A DNA stretch of 64,000 nucleotides from Toxoplasma gondii ME49. Lineage: Eukaryota; Apicomplexa; Conoidasida; Eucoccidiorida; Sarcocystidae. Numbering within the stretch: position 1 is the first letter of the stretch; each line of letters opens with the position of its first letter. Shown piece by piece: positions 24,701 to 37,934 of the stretch. A model generated the notes under the pieces. That model saw only the letters and a program-made list of their open reading frames with translations, had not been told where the DNA came from and did not search any database. Both the position numbers and the translations under genes were made by a program. The stretch is from assembly GCF_000006565.2 (NCBI RefSeq), contig NC_031480.1:6943091-7007090 (forward strand). Reading direction: 5' to 3'.

Positions 24701-27700
24701 AGGGTTTCTCGCTACAACGGTTCCTCTTTACTTTGTCGAGCGCATGCACGGTCAGGGGTTTGTGTGACCTGTGTCGAACTGGAGGATTGTGACTATTTAT
24801 AGTCGATTTACTGCGGACAGAGAGGCGTCGTTGTAAACTGTGTTTACCCTTCGACCTCACACCTGACTATCTGGAGCGTTGTGTACAATCGACGAGGACT
24901 GGCAATTTAGGGAGAGCAGGTGGTTCTGGCTTCAGGACTGCCAGAAGGGCACGTGATGCATAACAGTATCGACGGCTCGGTCACCAGTGCTCCTGTATCC
25001 AATCCGCGTTTGGCTGGGGTTAATTGCCTCAATCTGGATCACGTTGCCCTGTCGGGACGCCGCAAGGAATCCCTTGTTCTTGTCGAATGCTCACAGGGAC
25101 GCCTTTGTGGTTGGGTTCGTCTCCAGCAACAACTAGTATGGATGGTGTATTGGTGCACGAGATTTCGGATTTGTAGTGGCCTGCTGGCGGCGGATAATTA
25201 TCAAGAGGGTGCAGGTGTGGCGGGGGGTGCGACTAACTGGACATGGAACAGAGCGCTCTACCTGCAAAGAATAGTGAATATCGGGGTTGAAGTGTACTTT
25301 TTGGCACGGCTCGACAGGTGCTCGGAGACATGGCGTATACCATATGCCCAACAACGTTCTAATGTGTCGGCTTCGTTCTGTCGGTGCCCCCATCCTCCAG
25401 AACAGGACGGTATGCAAACTCAGGCTGCTATCGCACTGAAATGAATGACCAACTCGATACTGGGAGGTTAAGCCAGCTCCGGGCTTGCTCGAATCATGTT
25501 GACGTCAACTTCAACAGTAGTATAGCCGGAGATAGCAAGAATCAGTTTTTCCGTGGTCAATAACGTGCCACTCGAGCAGCACCACTTATAATGTCCGCTT
25601 AGTGGCCACTCATCACCTCACCTACACAGTGGCGGAGTCGTCAATAGTCAGATGTCTGCCGGCTGTCATCGATTGTCGCCCGTCGCCTCCCTGATGTTGA
25701 CAAACAGTGTTATATTGGGCATGTGCCAGTGATCCACCATTATCAAGTGCTTTAAAATGGTGGGTACAATGATGGCATGACGTAGCGTTTCACGGGTTTG
25801 TACGTATTGGCGTGTGAGAGCAGCGTGTGTTGATCGACACATCGGATCATCTTGTTGTCTGCCGTATTCGACGCGACATCTGTCGCGATGTGTACCACAA
25901 CAAGGGTAGCGATACTTGCGTAGGTACTCCCTGCTGACGTGTAAACCAGCGCGACGTTCTCGAGTTGTGACTGCTCAGCGGAGGAGCCTCTCCCTGTGTT
26001 CCCGCCGGTAACTATTGAGGCTTATGGAGGTCGTGATGAGGTCCTTGTGAGGCTGGTTATCACGTAGGGTTGTCGAAGTGGAGAATTATTGCCTCTTATG
26101 AGAGCATTTCTCTTGCAGATTTAGATGTAGTCGGACCGTGTTACGAACGTCCCTAATGGTTGTTCTTCGTGGGCAGGTGCATGCACTGGAAGCAAAACAT
26201 CCGGCTCATCGAGAGTTGTCTCGCGATGAGTTGCCCTTGCCTAACAGGATCAGGCAGTCGTAGCGTTTTTTTTGCGTTAACCTAAAGCTGGTAAGAGACC
26301 CCAGGGTGTTGAGACCCACACCGTCACTGATGCTTGTCTCGATTCCTTACTAGGCGTACTCGCTAGCTTGTGCGGTACATGTGGCTTCGTGTGTGTTGCT
26401 TCCATGTGCTGGACTGTGGTACAGCAATATTTCAGAGTTGCAGTGATGCCGACGAATGCGCGTTGTGATAGTCCGCGTCTGGCCCGCAACCTCACACCTG
26501 AGTTCTGGTGCAGTGTGTCCAAGTGGTGGGGATGGTGAATGTGGCCGGAGTAGCTAATAGTGGCGTCTGGTCGCCCAGAATTGAATGTTTTGCATGACGG
26601 CTACGTCGGGTCGGTTGCAGTTGATAGTTTCTTATTTGGCATGGTGAGCCACTGGAGCGGTCTGGGTTTGAAAAGGACATTGCCTGGTCCGGTTGCCTTG
26701 ACTAATCCCGTGGTGGCCTCTACTTTCAAGGTGGAGTGCTCTGCGCTGCTGTGGTTCGTTTTCAGTTGCTCGACGTAGGGATGCGGTAGCGTGGTGGTAT
26801 GAGAAGCAGTATCTGGTGGGTTCTGCCTTGTACTGATGAATGGGGGATGAAACGGAGGGGTCGCGTCCGAGCTTGTCACAAGCCCAAAGATGCAACACGT
26901 CGCATCGTCATGCCATCTATTTTCTAGCACTTCGGGCGAGTAAAGTGAATGGAAGCCGAACGCAGCCAATCGGGGAATGGGAGTGGACGGATGGGCAAAC
27001 AACACTACGCTGTATCGTTCTCGCTCTAATGGCATCAATTCGGCAGTATGAGTTTGTACGGAATCCGTATTCTTGTGGCCATTCATTGATGGCCTAGCAC
27101 TAGACTGGTATGCTCTATGTTTTCGCCGCGCACCGGTCACGTGGACGTTCGACGGTACAAACTCACACGTAACGCGATTTGATCCTATCTGTGGCCACGC
27201 GTGTGTGCCGAGGGCAGCCACATTGATGCCGGCCGCGCAAGGTCCACACGTTTCCTCCGAGACACAGCAGCATCATGATTTACAATCAGAAATGTGCCGG
27301 CTGTCGCGCCTTCCATTAGTTTTGAGGCGCGGTGTCAGTTCCGGTGTTTGTCGAGTCCCCGGCAAGTATCAAGCGCTATATATAAGGTCGAGTAAAAAGG
27401 TGGCGTGCTCTGGCGTCGTTTCAGTGGATATTAGGACATGTATGAGAAGAGCGTTGGTAGATCGACACGGCGGAGCCTTTCGCTGTCTCTTTTTTTTCGG
27501 CACCAGGCTCTGTCGCGACGCCTCTGCCATGGTGTGTGTCGGCGCTCTTGTCCATTCCCGCCGGATGGTCCATCGGTGCAACGTCATAGCCTCTCTACCG
27601 GTCTGTCGAGGGGCCTGTGTCCCGGTCCTTGCCGGTAACGATTGATCGCAGGATTTCGTGTGGCTGTCGAAGTGCAGTGTTTGTGAGGTTGGATATTTTA

Positions 27701-28682
27701 GAGTACTGTCCACCGTGGCGAATGGTTTTAGCTGATGCGGACATTTACGCTTGGAGACCCAGAGGCAGTGGGACCGTGTGAGGCACGTCCACTATGGTCG
27801 AGCCACGTGGATGTGTGGGTGGAGGCAACGTAGTCGCGGGTGTTGTCCGTTCATTGGGACTGGTCTCGCGATGTATTGCCTTTGTCTGACGGGACTAGAC
27901 AGCCTGAGCGATTTTTGGCGTTCACGGGTAGGCTGTAGGCGACACCAGTATAGCCGGGGAGGTGGAGATCAGTGTGCTAACGCTGGGAAAGGACCCCAGG
28001 GTGTTGAGACCCACACCGTCACTGATGCTTGTCTCGATTCCTTACTAGGCGTACTCGCTAGCTTGTGCGGTACATGTGGCTTCGTGTGTGTTGCTTCCAT
28101 GTGCTGGACTGTGGTACAGCAATATTTCAGAGTTGCAGTGATGCCGACGAATGCGCGTTGTGATAGTCCGCGTCTGGCCCGCAACCTCACACCTGAGTTC
28201 TGGTGCAGTGTGTCCAAGTGGTGGGGATGGTGAGTGTGGCCGGAGTAGCTACTAGTGGCGTCTGGTCGCCCAGAATTGAATGTTTTGCATGACGGCTACG
28301 TCGGGTCGGTTGCAGTTAATGGTTTCTTATTCGTCGTGGTGATATTTGGGGCGTTCTTGGCCCGACGACCCTCCGCCTGGTTTGCGTGCCCACCCAAAGA
28401 GTGTTCTGATGTCGACTGTTGACATTGATCACTGTACTACACGGATCGCCAAAAGCGAAAGCCAGTACGGACGGTGTTGCATAATCGATGAGACATTTGA
28501 GGCGTGTTGTCTTGTACGAGCAAGCAGGTGGTGGCAGTGGGATTCTGTGTCTGAGGATGTCAACAGTGAACATTTTGGAGCGCACTGCAACACCCTGCAT
28601 CTCATCGCCTAGCCGTTGAGGGTGGTGAATCGAGTGTATGAGGGTTTAGCAACCCGGCCCAAAAGCGAGGAGGTTGTGACCC

Positions 28683-31030
28683 GCAGCGTTCCACTGTATC
28701 GCTCTCTCTATACGGTGCGGCAATTTTACAGTATTATGACGTACGGAATCCACGCTTCTGTGGCGCTCTAAGCCCGCTCTACTAAGCGGATGTGATGGAC
28801 AACGTTTTGGCCGTGTAGCGATCAAGCAGACATTAGCGGGAACAGAACCAGACATAGTTTGTTTTTGTTCTGAACGTGCCCGCGTACGTGCTACGGGCGG
28901 CCAGGTTGCAGGAGTCCACGCAGGACCGACGCATTTCCTCACCCGCCCAGTAGCATTGTGATCAATAGTCGGATACGTTTCGGTTGTCATGCCTCCCATC
29001 CGTGTTGAGAAGAGGGATGATCTGAGGCATAAGCAGAGTGCTCCACCAGAATCAAGTGCTATATAGAAGGATGGGTAGAATGATGGCCCGGCATAACGTC
29101 GATTCAGGCGGCGGATGTTCACATTGGCGTATGGAAACAGCACACTTGGAAAACGAATTTGTTTAATTGACTTGTGCCGCTCAAGCGACGTTACGCTGCA
29201 TTCGGCATGATGTGTGTCGATACTCTCGTCGGTTCTCCCTTCTGGAGCGTCCAGTTGTGCGACGTCCTAGTCTCGTCGTCGCCGGGAAATGTTGGTCGCA
29301 GGATTTTGTGTGGCTGTCGAAGTGCAGTGTTTGTGAGGTTGGATATTTTAGAGTGTTGTCCACCGTGGCGAATGGTTTTAGCTGATGTGGACATTTACGC
29401 TTGGAGACCCAGAGGCAGTGGGACCGTGTGAGGCACGTCCACTATGGTCGAGCCACGTTGATTTGTGGGTGGAGGCAACGTAGTCGCGGGTGTTGTCCGT
29501 TCATTGGGACTGGGCTCGCCATGTATTGCCTTTGTCTGACGGGACTAGACAGCCTGAGCGATTTTTGGCGTTCACGGATAGGCGGTAGGCGAGACCAGTA
29601 TAGCAGGTGACGTGGAGATCAGTGTAATGCGTAAGGTGTAGAGAGTGCGAGCATGTCCTCACCCACCCATCGCCCCATCTTCCAGCGGTTGCCCGCCACA
29701 AGGCCTCTCCAGCCTGTGGAGCACTTGCATGCTCTCGGGTTTTGTGTGGCGTGCGTTGGGCTGTAGTAAGGAGACCGTTCAGGTCTGCACTGATGCGACA
29801 GAAGCGCGAGGTCGTAGACCGCATCTGACCACCAATCTGGCAACTGAATTATGGAACGTTGCTTGCATTCGACGGGGAAGGGAAGCGGGCAGGGAGTAGC
29901 TGAAAGGGGCGTCTGGGATCATCAGAAGGATCTGTGATGCATGTCGGCATCGGTGGCTCCGTTGCAAGTGCTGCTGCTTGTAACCGGTTTTGGACCGGGG
30001 ACACGGTCGCATTTCTTGGTCATTTTTGCTTGAAACGCGCTCCGTCTCATCGTATACTGTGCTGTCGTCGAGTGCTGTTTGGAGTGGCTTTGCATCGCGA
30101 TTCGTCTGCAGAAATTCCACGTAAGGATGCGGGGTCCTAGTGGCACACCGTACGGCATTCAATGGGTACTGTCTTTTCTCACAAAATGAGTGGCGACAGG
30201 GCACAGCCGTGAATGAAGATGATATCAGCGAATGGTGCAGCAAGCAGCAACTGCATGTCTCTGACCCCGTAGCACTTCAGTTGATTCACTGGGGTGAAGG
30301 CGTTGCATATCCGGTTAGCGAAATGGTGGATCGGGTGTGACAATCAGAGTTTTGTGTGTGTGTAGCGTTGTCGCTATGGCGGTGCTACACTTTGCCAGTA
30401 CGAGCAAGTGAGAAAACCCTGGCTCTTGTTGCGCTCAAATGGCAACGCCAAAAATAGCGTATGGCGCTCAGGGTTTCCCCAGCTTACATGCGTTTCCATC
30501 ATCTATCGAGCGCAACAACGCCTGTCATGAGTTGATGCCTACGTGGCCACGGACGGTTCACGGGCAGCCAAAGTTTTGTGTCCGCGTATGCCCGATGCAT
30601 TTCTGAACATGCACAAGCGTATAGTCATCCCTAATCGGGTATTTACCGGTTGGCACGCATCGCACCCATGTTGAGGAGCGCTATTAGCTCGGGCCCAGCG
30701 CTGCACCAGTATCAAGTGCTCTACAGAAGAGTGGCTGAAATGATGGCTTGAGGTAGCTTGGTTTCAGGCAGTCACGCTATGGACATATGGGTGCACCGTG
30801 TGTAGTTCGACACAGTGGATCCTCTTGCCGTTTGTTGGTTCCGCACCTGGCTGTGTTGTGATGTCTGCCACACGGAATGTGTCGATACTCGCGTCAGTAT
30901 TCTCTGTTGACGCTTCCACAATTGCGACGTTTTACAGTCGTGACAGCTCATCCGAGAAGCCTGTCTCGTGGTCCCCATTGGTAAAGATTGGTTGTAAGAC
31001 TGCGTGTGGCGGTCGCGGTGTAATGCTTGC
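28683..31030. repeat. Copy 1 of a recent ~2.3-kb segmental duplication
   Basis: This pairs with 35,361-37,630. The outer parts (28,683-29,430 and 29,786-31,030) are nearly identical to their partners. The centre (29,431-29,785, 355 bp) is unrelated in detail to the 277-bp centre of the other copy (36,109-36,385). The offset shifts from 6,678 to 6,600 across it. Confidence 0.85.
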
Positions 31031-34000
31031 GAGGGTAAGTAGCAAGAAGAGTATTCGGCAGTGGTTAATCAATTTATCTGATAAGGGCGTTTACTGTTGG
31101 AGACCCAGAGGCAGTGGGACCGTGTGAGGCACGTCCACTATGGTCGAGCCACGTTGATTTGTGGGTGGAGGCAACGTAGAAGCATGGTGTTGTCCATTCA
31201 TGGGGACTGGTCTCGCGATGTATTGCCTTTGTCTGACGGGAATAGACAGCCTGAGCGATTTTTGGCGTCCATGGACAGGCTGTAGGCGATCGCATAACAG
31301 CCAGGAACTCGCGGATCAGTGTGGTGGAGAAGGGATGGATCGGTTGAGGATGTTCACATCGGATCTGTCGGTGACGATTCTCTTGGCACGGTTGCTCGCT
31401 ACAACGGTTCCTCTTTACCTTGTCGGACACTTGCATGACCATGGGTTCGTGCTATGATTGTCGAATTGGAGAGCATTGTGACTATTTATAGTTGATTTAC
31501 TGCGGACAGAGAGGCGTCGTTGTAAACTGCGTTTAGCCCCCAACCTCACTCCGGAGTATTTGGTGCGTTGCGTGCAATCGATGGGGACGGACAGTTTAGG
31601 GGGAGCGGGTGGTTCTGGCGTCTGGAGTCCCATAGGACATTTGTTGCATAACGGGGGCGCCGGCTGCAAGTGCCACTGGATTCAGTCCGCTGTTGGCGGA
31701 GGAGCACTGGCTCAATTTGTGGGGTAGGTTGAACTGCCCGAACGTGATGGGGAATGCTTTGTTGTGGTTAACTGCAGTCATCGACGCATGCTTGGTTCTG
31801 TTTACTTCCAGGAAGAATTAGTAGGAGTGGTGATGCATGGTGGCTCGCGGCCTTGCATGTGTGTCAGCTTGTGAAAAGGAATGCGCTGCGACAAGATGAA
31901 GCGGCTTCTGACCATTCCATGGGCGAAATGGAAGCGTACGCCGCAAATCGTTGAAGCACAGAGGCTACGTCTTGGTGGGAATCGATCAGCTAGAAGGGTT
32001 GAGCACTGGATTGCTGAAAGGTTGATAACGAGGTGGCCACCAGCGTTTGGCCGCATCGCTCTCGCTACGTTTCGGCAATTTCTCCAGTATGATGAGGTAC
32101 GGAATCCACACTTCTGTGGCGCTCTAAGCCCGCTCTACTAAGCGGATGTGATGGACAACGTTTTGGCCGTGTAGCGATCAAGCAGACATTAGCGGGAACA
32201 GAACCAGACATAGTTTGTTTTTGTTCTGAACGTGCCCGGGTACGTGCTACGGGCAGCCAGGTTGCAGGAGTCCACGCAGGACCGACGCATTTCCTCACAC
32301 GCCCCGTAGCATAATGTGTCAGCTGTCGCGCCTCCCATCCGTGTTGGGGAGCGGTGTTATCTCAGGCGTGTGTCACGTGCTCGAGCAGTATCAAGTGCTA
32401 TCCACGATGTTCGCGAAAACAATGGCACGACGCAGAGATGTTCCAGGCGTATGTTCGAACTCCCGTACGGAGGCAGTGTGCACGGACGGGCACAAAGGTA
32501 CCTTTCGCTACTTGTCATCTGGGCACCGAGCTCTGCTGCGATGTCTGCCGTAAGGACTGTGTCGATTCTCATGTCGGCTCACCCCACCAAAGGGTCAATT
32601 GGTGCGACGTCATAGCCTCTCTACCGGTCTGTCGAGGGGCCTGTGTCCCGGTCCTTGCCGGTAACGATTGATCGCAGGATTTCGTGTGGCTGTCGAAGTG
32701 CAGTGTTTGTGAGGTTGGATATTTTAGAGTACTGTCCACCGTGGCGAATGGGTTTTAGCTGATGCGGACATTTACGCTTGGAGACCCAGAGGCAGTGGGA
32801 CCGTGTGAGGCACGTCCACTATGGTCGAGCCACGTGGATGTGTGGGTGGAGGCAACGTAGTCGCGGGTGTTGTCCATTCATGGGGACTGGTCTCGCGATG
32901 TATTGCCTTTGTCTGACGGGAATAGACAGCCTGAGCGATTTTTGGCGTCCATGGACAGGCTGTAGGCGATCGCATAACAGCCAGGAACTCGCGGATCAGT
33001 GTGGTGGAGAAGGGATGGATCGGTTGAGGATGTTCACATCGGATCTGTCGGTGACGATTCTCTTGGCACGGTTGCTCGCTACAACGGTTCCTCTTTACCT
33101 TGTCGGACACTTGCATGACCATGTGTTCGTGCTATGATTGTCGAATTGGAGAGCATTGTGACTATTTATAGTTGATTTACTGCGGACAGAGAGGCGTCGT
33201 TGTAAACTGCGTTTAGCCCCCAACCTCACTCCGGAGTATTTGGTGCGTTGCGTGCAATCGATGGGGACGGACAGTTTGGGGGGAGCAGGTGGTTCCGGCG
33301 TCTGGAGTCCCATAGGACATTTGTTGCATAACGGGGGCGCCGGCTGCAAGTGCCACTGGATTCAGTCCGCTGTTGGCGGAGGAGCACTGGCTCAATTTGT
33401 GGGGTAGGGTGAACTGTCCAGGCGCGACGGGGAATACTTTGTTGTTGCTGGCCGCTGATGAGGATGACTTTGTGTTGTGATTTGTTTTCAGAGACAACTT
33501 GTAGGGATGGTGCTGCCTTGCAGTGCGTGCCCGTTCATGGGTGCCATTTTGTCTTACGAAATGAGTGGTGGTAGAGCCCCACCGTATATGAAGGTGTCAC
33601 CATCGGAATGAGGAAGCCGCATGACTCTGCATCTTATCGCCAAATACTTGGACTTGAGCTGGGTGGAAGGGCTGCGCAGCAGTTCGGCGACAGTTCTGGT
33701 AGCATGTGGCTAACAGCGTTTTGCCGTATCATTCTCGTTATGATGGTGTCACAATTCTCCAGCGCACCAAAGTACGAAACAACTGCTTCCTTTCGCGTTG
33801 CACGAACCCGCACAATGATTCTAGGATGTGACGCTCAGTGGCTTATCCACGTATTCACAGCGTGGGCGTGCAACCTAGCACAGCCAAATATGTTATAGAT
33901 TCGTTCTAGAGGTCGTCACGTACGTGCCACGAACAGCCGCGTTGCCGGTGTCTGCGCAGGGCCCACTCACCTCCTCACGCGCTCACTAGCGTACTCGTCA

Positions 34001-35360
34001 GTCATCAGATATGTGCCGATTGTTACACTTCGAATCCGTGTTGAGGAGTGGTGTTACCTCGGGCGTGTCCAGTACTCAACGCGTATCAAGTGCTATCCAT
34101 ACTGTTCGGTAAAATAGTGGCACGATTTAGCGCTGTTCCAGGCGGATGTTGGTATTGATGTATGGGGCCAGCAAGCGTAGATCGACACTGGAAATGTTAT
34201 GATTAATTGTCGCATGTTCTTATGGCGCCGGTACGATGGTATCGATCTAAGTTACGTCAATACTCGCATCCGTCATGCCTGCCGGAGCGTCCCCCAGGGC
34301 GACGTCCTGGCGTCGTCACTGGACTGCCGAGGGGCCTGTTTCCCGGTTCTCTCCAGAAACGGTTGTTCGCACGATTTCGTGTGGCTGTCAGGCTGTAGCA
34401 CTTGTGAGGGTAGAGAGCACGGGGAGTTTTCGACCGTGGAAAGTGGTGTCATCTGGTGAGGACTGGCCCTTTGAGACCCAGAGGCGGTAGGAGCGTGTGA
34501 GGCGTGTCAACTGTGGTTGAGCCACATGGGTGAGTGGAGGCATTGGAGTCACATGGTACTGAACGTTCGTGGCGACTTGTCTCGCTTAGCATTGACAGTG
34601 CCTGACACACGTAGTCGATGATGGCAATTAATGTCATTCACGGAAAGACTGTAGGTGATCGCAGAGAGACGGGGCACAGTGAGGGGATCGGTGCGGTGCA
34701 GGAGGGATGAAGAGATCGAAGGAGTTATCGCTCAAATCGTTGGTGAAGCTGTTTTTGAAAGACTACGGTGCGTCTTCTCTAACTCATCAAGTTACTGCAT
34801 GCTTGTTTATGTTTGAGACTTATGTTGATTTTATGTGGGGGAACAGTTCAGAGCCACGGTGATGCCAACGAAACAGAGTCCAGACCATCTCTTGTCCTCA
34901 TTATCACACCTGACTTTTGGTACGGTGGTGCGGCCGGTGTGTATGACGAGTGTGGGAGGCGTAATCGAGTTTCACGAAGGAGGCGTCGCCTCGATTGAAA
35001 GTCTTATTTCGTCTAACTGCATCATCACACATAGGAACGAGTTCCCTTCGATGAACTCTCTTCCTGATCGGCGCATGGCGAGATATACCTTGCTGGCATC
35101 GGCTATCAATATGAGCAGGCATGTGCCGAGGATCGTCTTAAGGAGAACGCGGTATGGATCGTGCTGCATGGGATGCCGAGTGGCATTCACGCCTCACGAA
35201 AGGAGTGACTGCCATACGAAATCGTGTCTGAGAATGCCAGAACTAAAACGATGGCGTGCGCTGCATGCCCCTGTCGCTGATGGCCTAGCACTTCATGGTG
35301 GTCAAACAGTATGATCACGTTGGGTAGCAGCATACCGAAAGAGGGGGCTCGATCTGGCCA

Positions 35361-37630
35361 GCAGCGTTCCACTGTATCGCTCTCTCTATACGGTGCGGCA
35401 ATTTTACAGTATTATGACGTACGGAATCCACGCTTCTGTGGCGCTCTAAGCCCGCTCTACTAAGCGGATGTGATGGACAACGTTTTGGCCGTGTAGCGAT
35501 CAAGCAGACATTAGCGGGAACAGAACCAGACATAGTTTGTTTTTGTTCCGAACGTGCCCGGGTACGTGCTACGGGCAGCCAGGTTGCAGGCGTCCACACA
35601 GGACCGACGCATTTCCTCACCCGCCCAGTAGCATTGTGATCAATAATCGGATACGTTTCGGTTGTCATGCCTCCCATCCGTGTTGAGAAGAGGGATGATC
35701 TGAGGCATAAGCAGAGAGATCCACCAGAATCAAGTGCTACATAGAAGGATGGGTAGAATGATGGCCCGGCATAACGTCGATTCAGGCGGCGGATGTTCAC
35801 ACTGGCGTATGGAAACAGCACATTTGGAAAACGAATTCGTTTAATTGACTTGTGCCGCTCAAGCGACGTTACGCTGCATTCGGCATGATGTGTGTCGATA
35901 CTCTCGTCGGTTCTCCCTTCTGGAGCGTCCAGTTGTGCGACGTCCTAGTCTCGTCGTCGCCGGGGAATGTTGGTCGCAGGATTTTGTGTGGCTGTCGAAG
36001 TGCAGTGTTTGTGAGGTTGGATATTTTAGAGTGTTGTCCACCGTAACGAATGGTTTTAGCTGATGCGGACATTTACGCTTGGAGACCCAGAGGCAGCGGG
36101 ACCGTGTGAGGCATGTCGGCTATGGCGGCTGGTCTCGCGAAGCACTGCCGTTACATGACAACGACTGTCGGACCTTGGCGATTCTTGGCGTCCACTGAAA
36201 GCTGGTAAGGGACCCAAGGAAACCGTTGGGCAGTGGACGAATGGAGCGATTCAGGGTGTTCACCCCACACCGTCGCTGATGCGTCTCTTCATTCTTTATT
36301 AGGCATACTCCCTAGCGTGTCCGGTACATCTCCGTTTGTGTGTTCTGGTGCTGTGTTGAATTGTCATGAGGAAACAATTCAGAGATGCACTGATGCGACA
36401 GAAGCGCGAGGTCGTAGACCGCATCTGACCACCAATCTGGCAACTGAATTATGGAACGTTGCTTGCATTCGACGGGGAAGGGAAGCGGGCAGGGAGTAGC
36501 TGAAAGGGGCGTCTGGGATCATCAGAAGGATCTGTGATGCATGTCGGCATCGGTGGCTCCGTTTCAAGTGCTGCTGCTTGTAACCGGTTTTGGACCGGGG
36601 ACACGGTCGCATTTCTTGGTCATTTTTGCTTGAAACGCGCTCCGTCTCATCGTATACTGTGCTGTCGTCGAGTGCTGTTTGGAGTGGCTTTGCATCGCGA
36701 TTCGTCTGCAGAAATTCCACGTAAGGATGCGGGGTCCTAGTGGCACACCGTACGGCATTCAATGGGTACTGTCTTTTCTCACAAAATGAGTGGCGACAGG
36801 GCACAGCCGTGAATGAAGATGTTATCAGCGAATGGTGCAGCAAGCAGCAACTGCATGTCTCTGACCCCGTAGCACTTCAGTTGATTCACTGGGGTGAAGG
36901 CGTTGCATATCCGGTTAGCGAAATGGTGGATCGGGTGTGACAATCAGAGTTTTGTGTGTGTGTAGCGTTGTCGCTATGGCGGTGCTACACTTTGCCAGTA
37001 CGAGCAAGTGAGAAAACCCTGGCTCTTGTTGCGCTCAAATGGCAACGCCAAAAATAGCGTATGGCGCTCAGGGTTTCCCCAGCTTACATGCGTTTCCATC
37101 ATCTATCGAGCGCAACAACGCCTGTCATGCGTTGATGCCTACGTGGCCACGGACGGTTCACGGGCAGCCAAAGTTTTGTGTCCGCGTATGCCCGATGCAT
37201 TTCTGAACATGCACAAGCGTATAGTCATCCCTAATCGGGTATTTACCGGTTGGCACGCATCGCACCCATGTTGAGGAGCGCTATTAGCTCGGGCCCAGCG
37301 CTGCACCAGTATCAAGTGCTCTACAGAAGAGTGGCTGAAATGATGGCTTGAGGTAGCTTGGTTTCAGGCAGTCACGCTATGGACATATGGGTGCACCGTG
37401 TGTAGTTCGACACAGTGGATCCTCTTGCCGTTTGTTGGTTCCGCACCTGGCTGTGTTGTGATGTCTGCCACACGGAATGTGTCGATACTCGCGTCAGTAT
37501 TCTCTGTTGACGCTTCCACAATTGCGACGTTTTACAGTCGTGACAGCTCATCCGAGAAGCCTGTCTCGTGGTCCCCATTGGTAAAGATTGGTTGTAAGAC
37601 TGCGTGTGGCGGTCGCGGTGCAATGCTTCT
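35361..37630. repeat. Copy 2 of the ~2.3-kb segmental duplication
   Basis: See the partner at 28,683-31,030. The two copies differ by only a few scattered substitutions outside the central patch, which points to recent duplication or conversion. After 37,630 the copies part abruptly. Confidence 0.85.
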
Positions 37631-37719
37631 GAGGCAGGATGTCGCGTAGAGTTGTCAAATATGGCAAATGTACGCATCGGATGAGAACACCTTTTTTTTC
37701 GGAACCTAAGAGGCATCGT

Positions 37720-37930
37720 GATAGCAGGCCAGTTTAACAAGAGAGAGTTTAGCTGGGACGTTAGTGTACATTATTTATAACCGAGCACCTATTTAGACAC
37801 AAGGGTGAATATAATTAATCCCTTTGTACGGTTTGTAGCTTCTTGACTCCTCAATTCAAGCAGGACCGTGAGGCCCTTTTTCTACAGCTGTGCCAAATCA
37901 GTGTCAGGAGTCGCGTAATATTGCCCAATC
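37720..37930. other. AT-richer non-satellite island
   Basis: Between a decayed satellite anchor (about 37,710) and resumed satellite (about 37,935, GATTCGTCTCGTGCAGCATT) lies about 210 bp that does not match other monomers. It includes an A/T-rich core near 37,770-37,830. Bases 37,830-37,862 resemble 57,332-57,364 outside the array. No open frame of note is present. Confidence 0.5.
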
Positions 37931-37934
37931 ACGA

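Larger units (their letters stand above)
24700..37700. repeat. Satellite monomers, right half of the array
   Basis: About eight monomers are present, with anchors at 26131, 27769, 29419, 31115, 32796, 34488 and 36097. Near-identical pairs are 26,297-26,637 with 27,992-28,332 (offset 1,695); 27,581-27,846 with 32,607-32,873; 31,090-31,731 with about 32,772-33,412 (offset about 1,681); 28,683-29,430 with 35,361-36,108 (offset 6,678); and 29,786-31,030 with 36,386-37,630 (offset 6,600). The longest reading frame, about 206 codons on the - strand near 27.0 kb, has no protein-like features and lies wholly within satellite. Confidence 0.85.
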
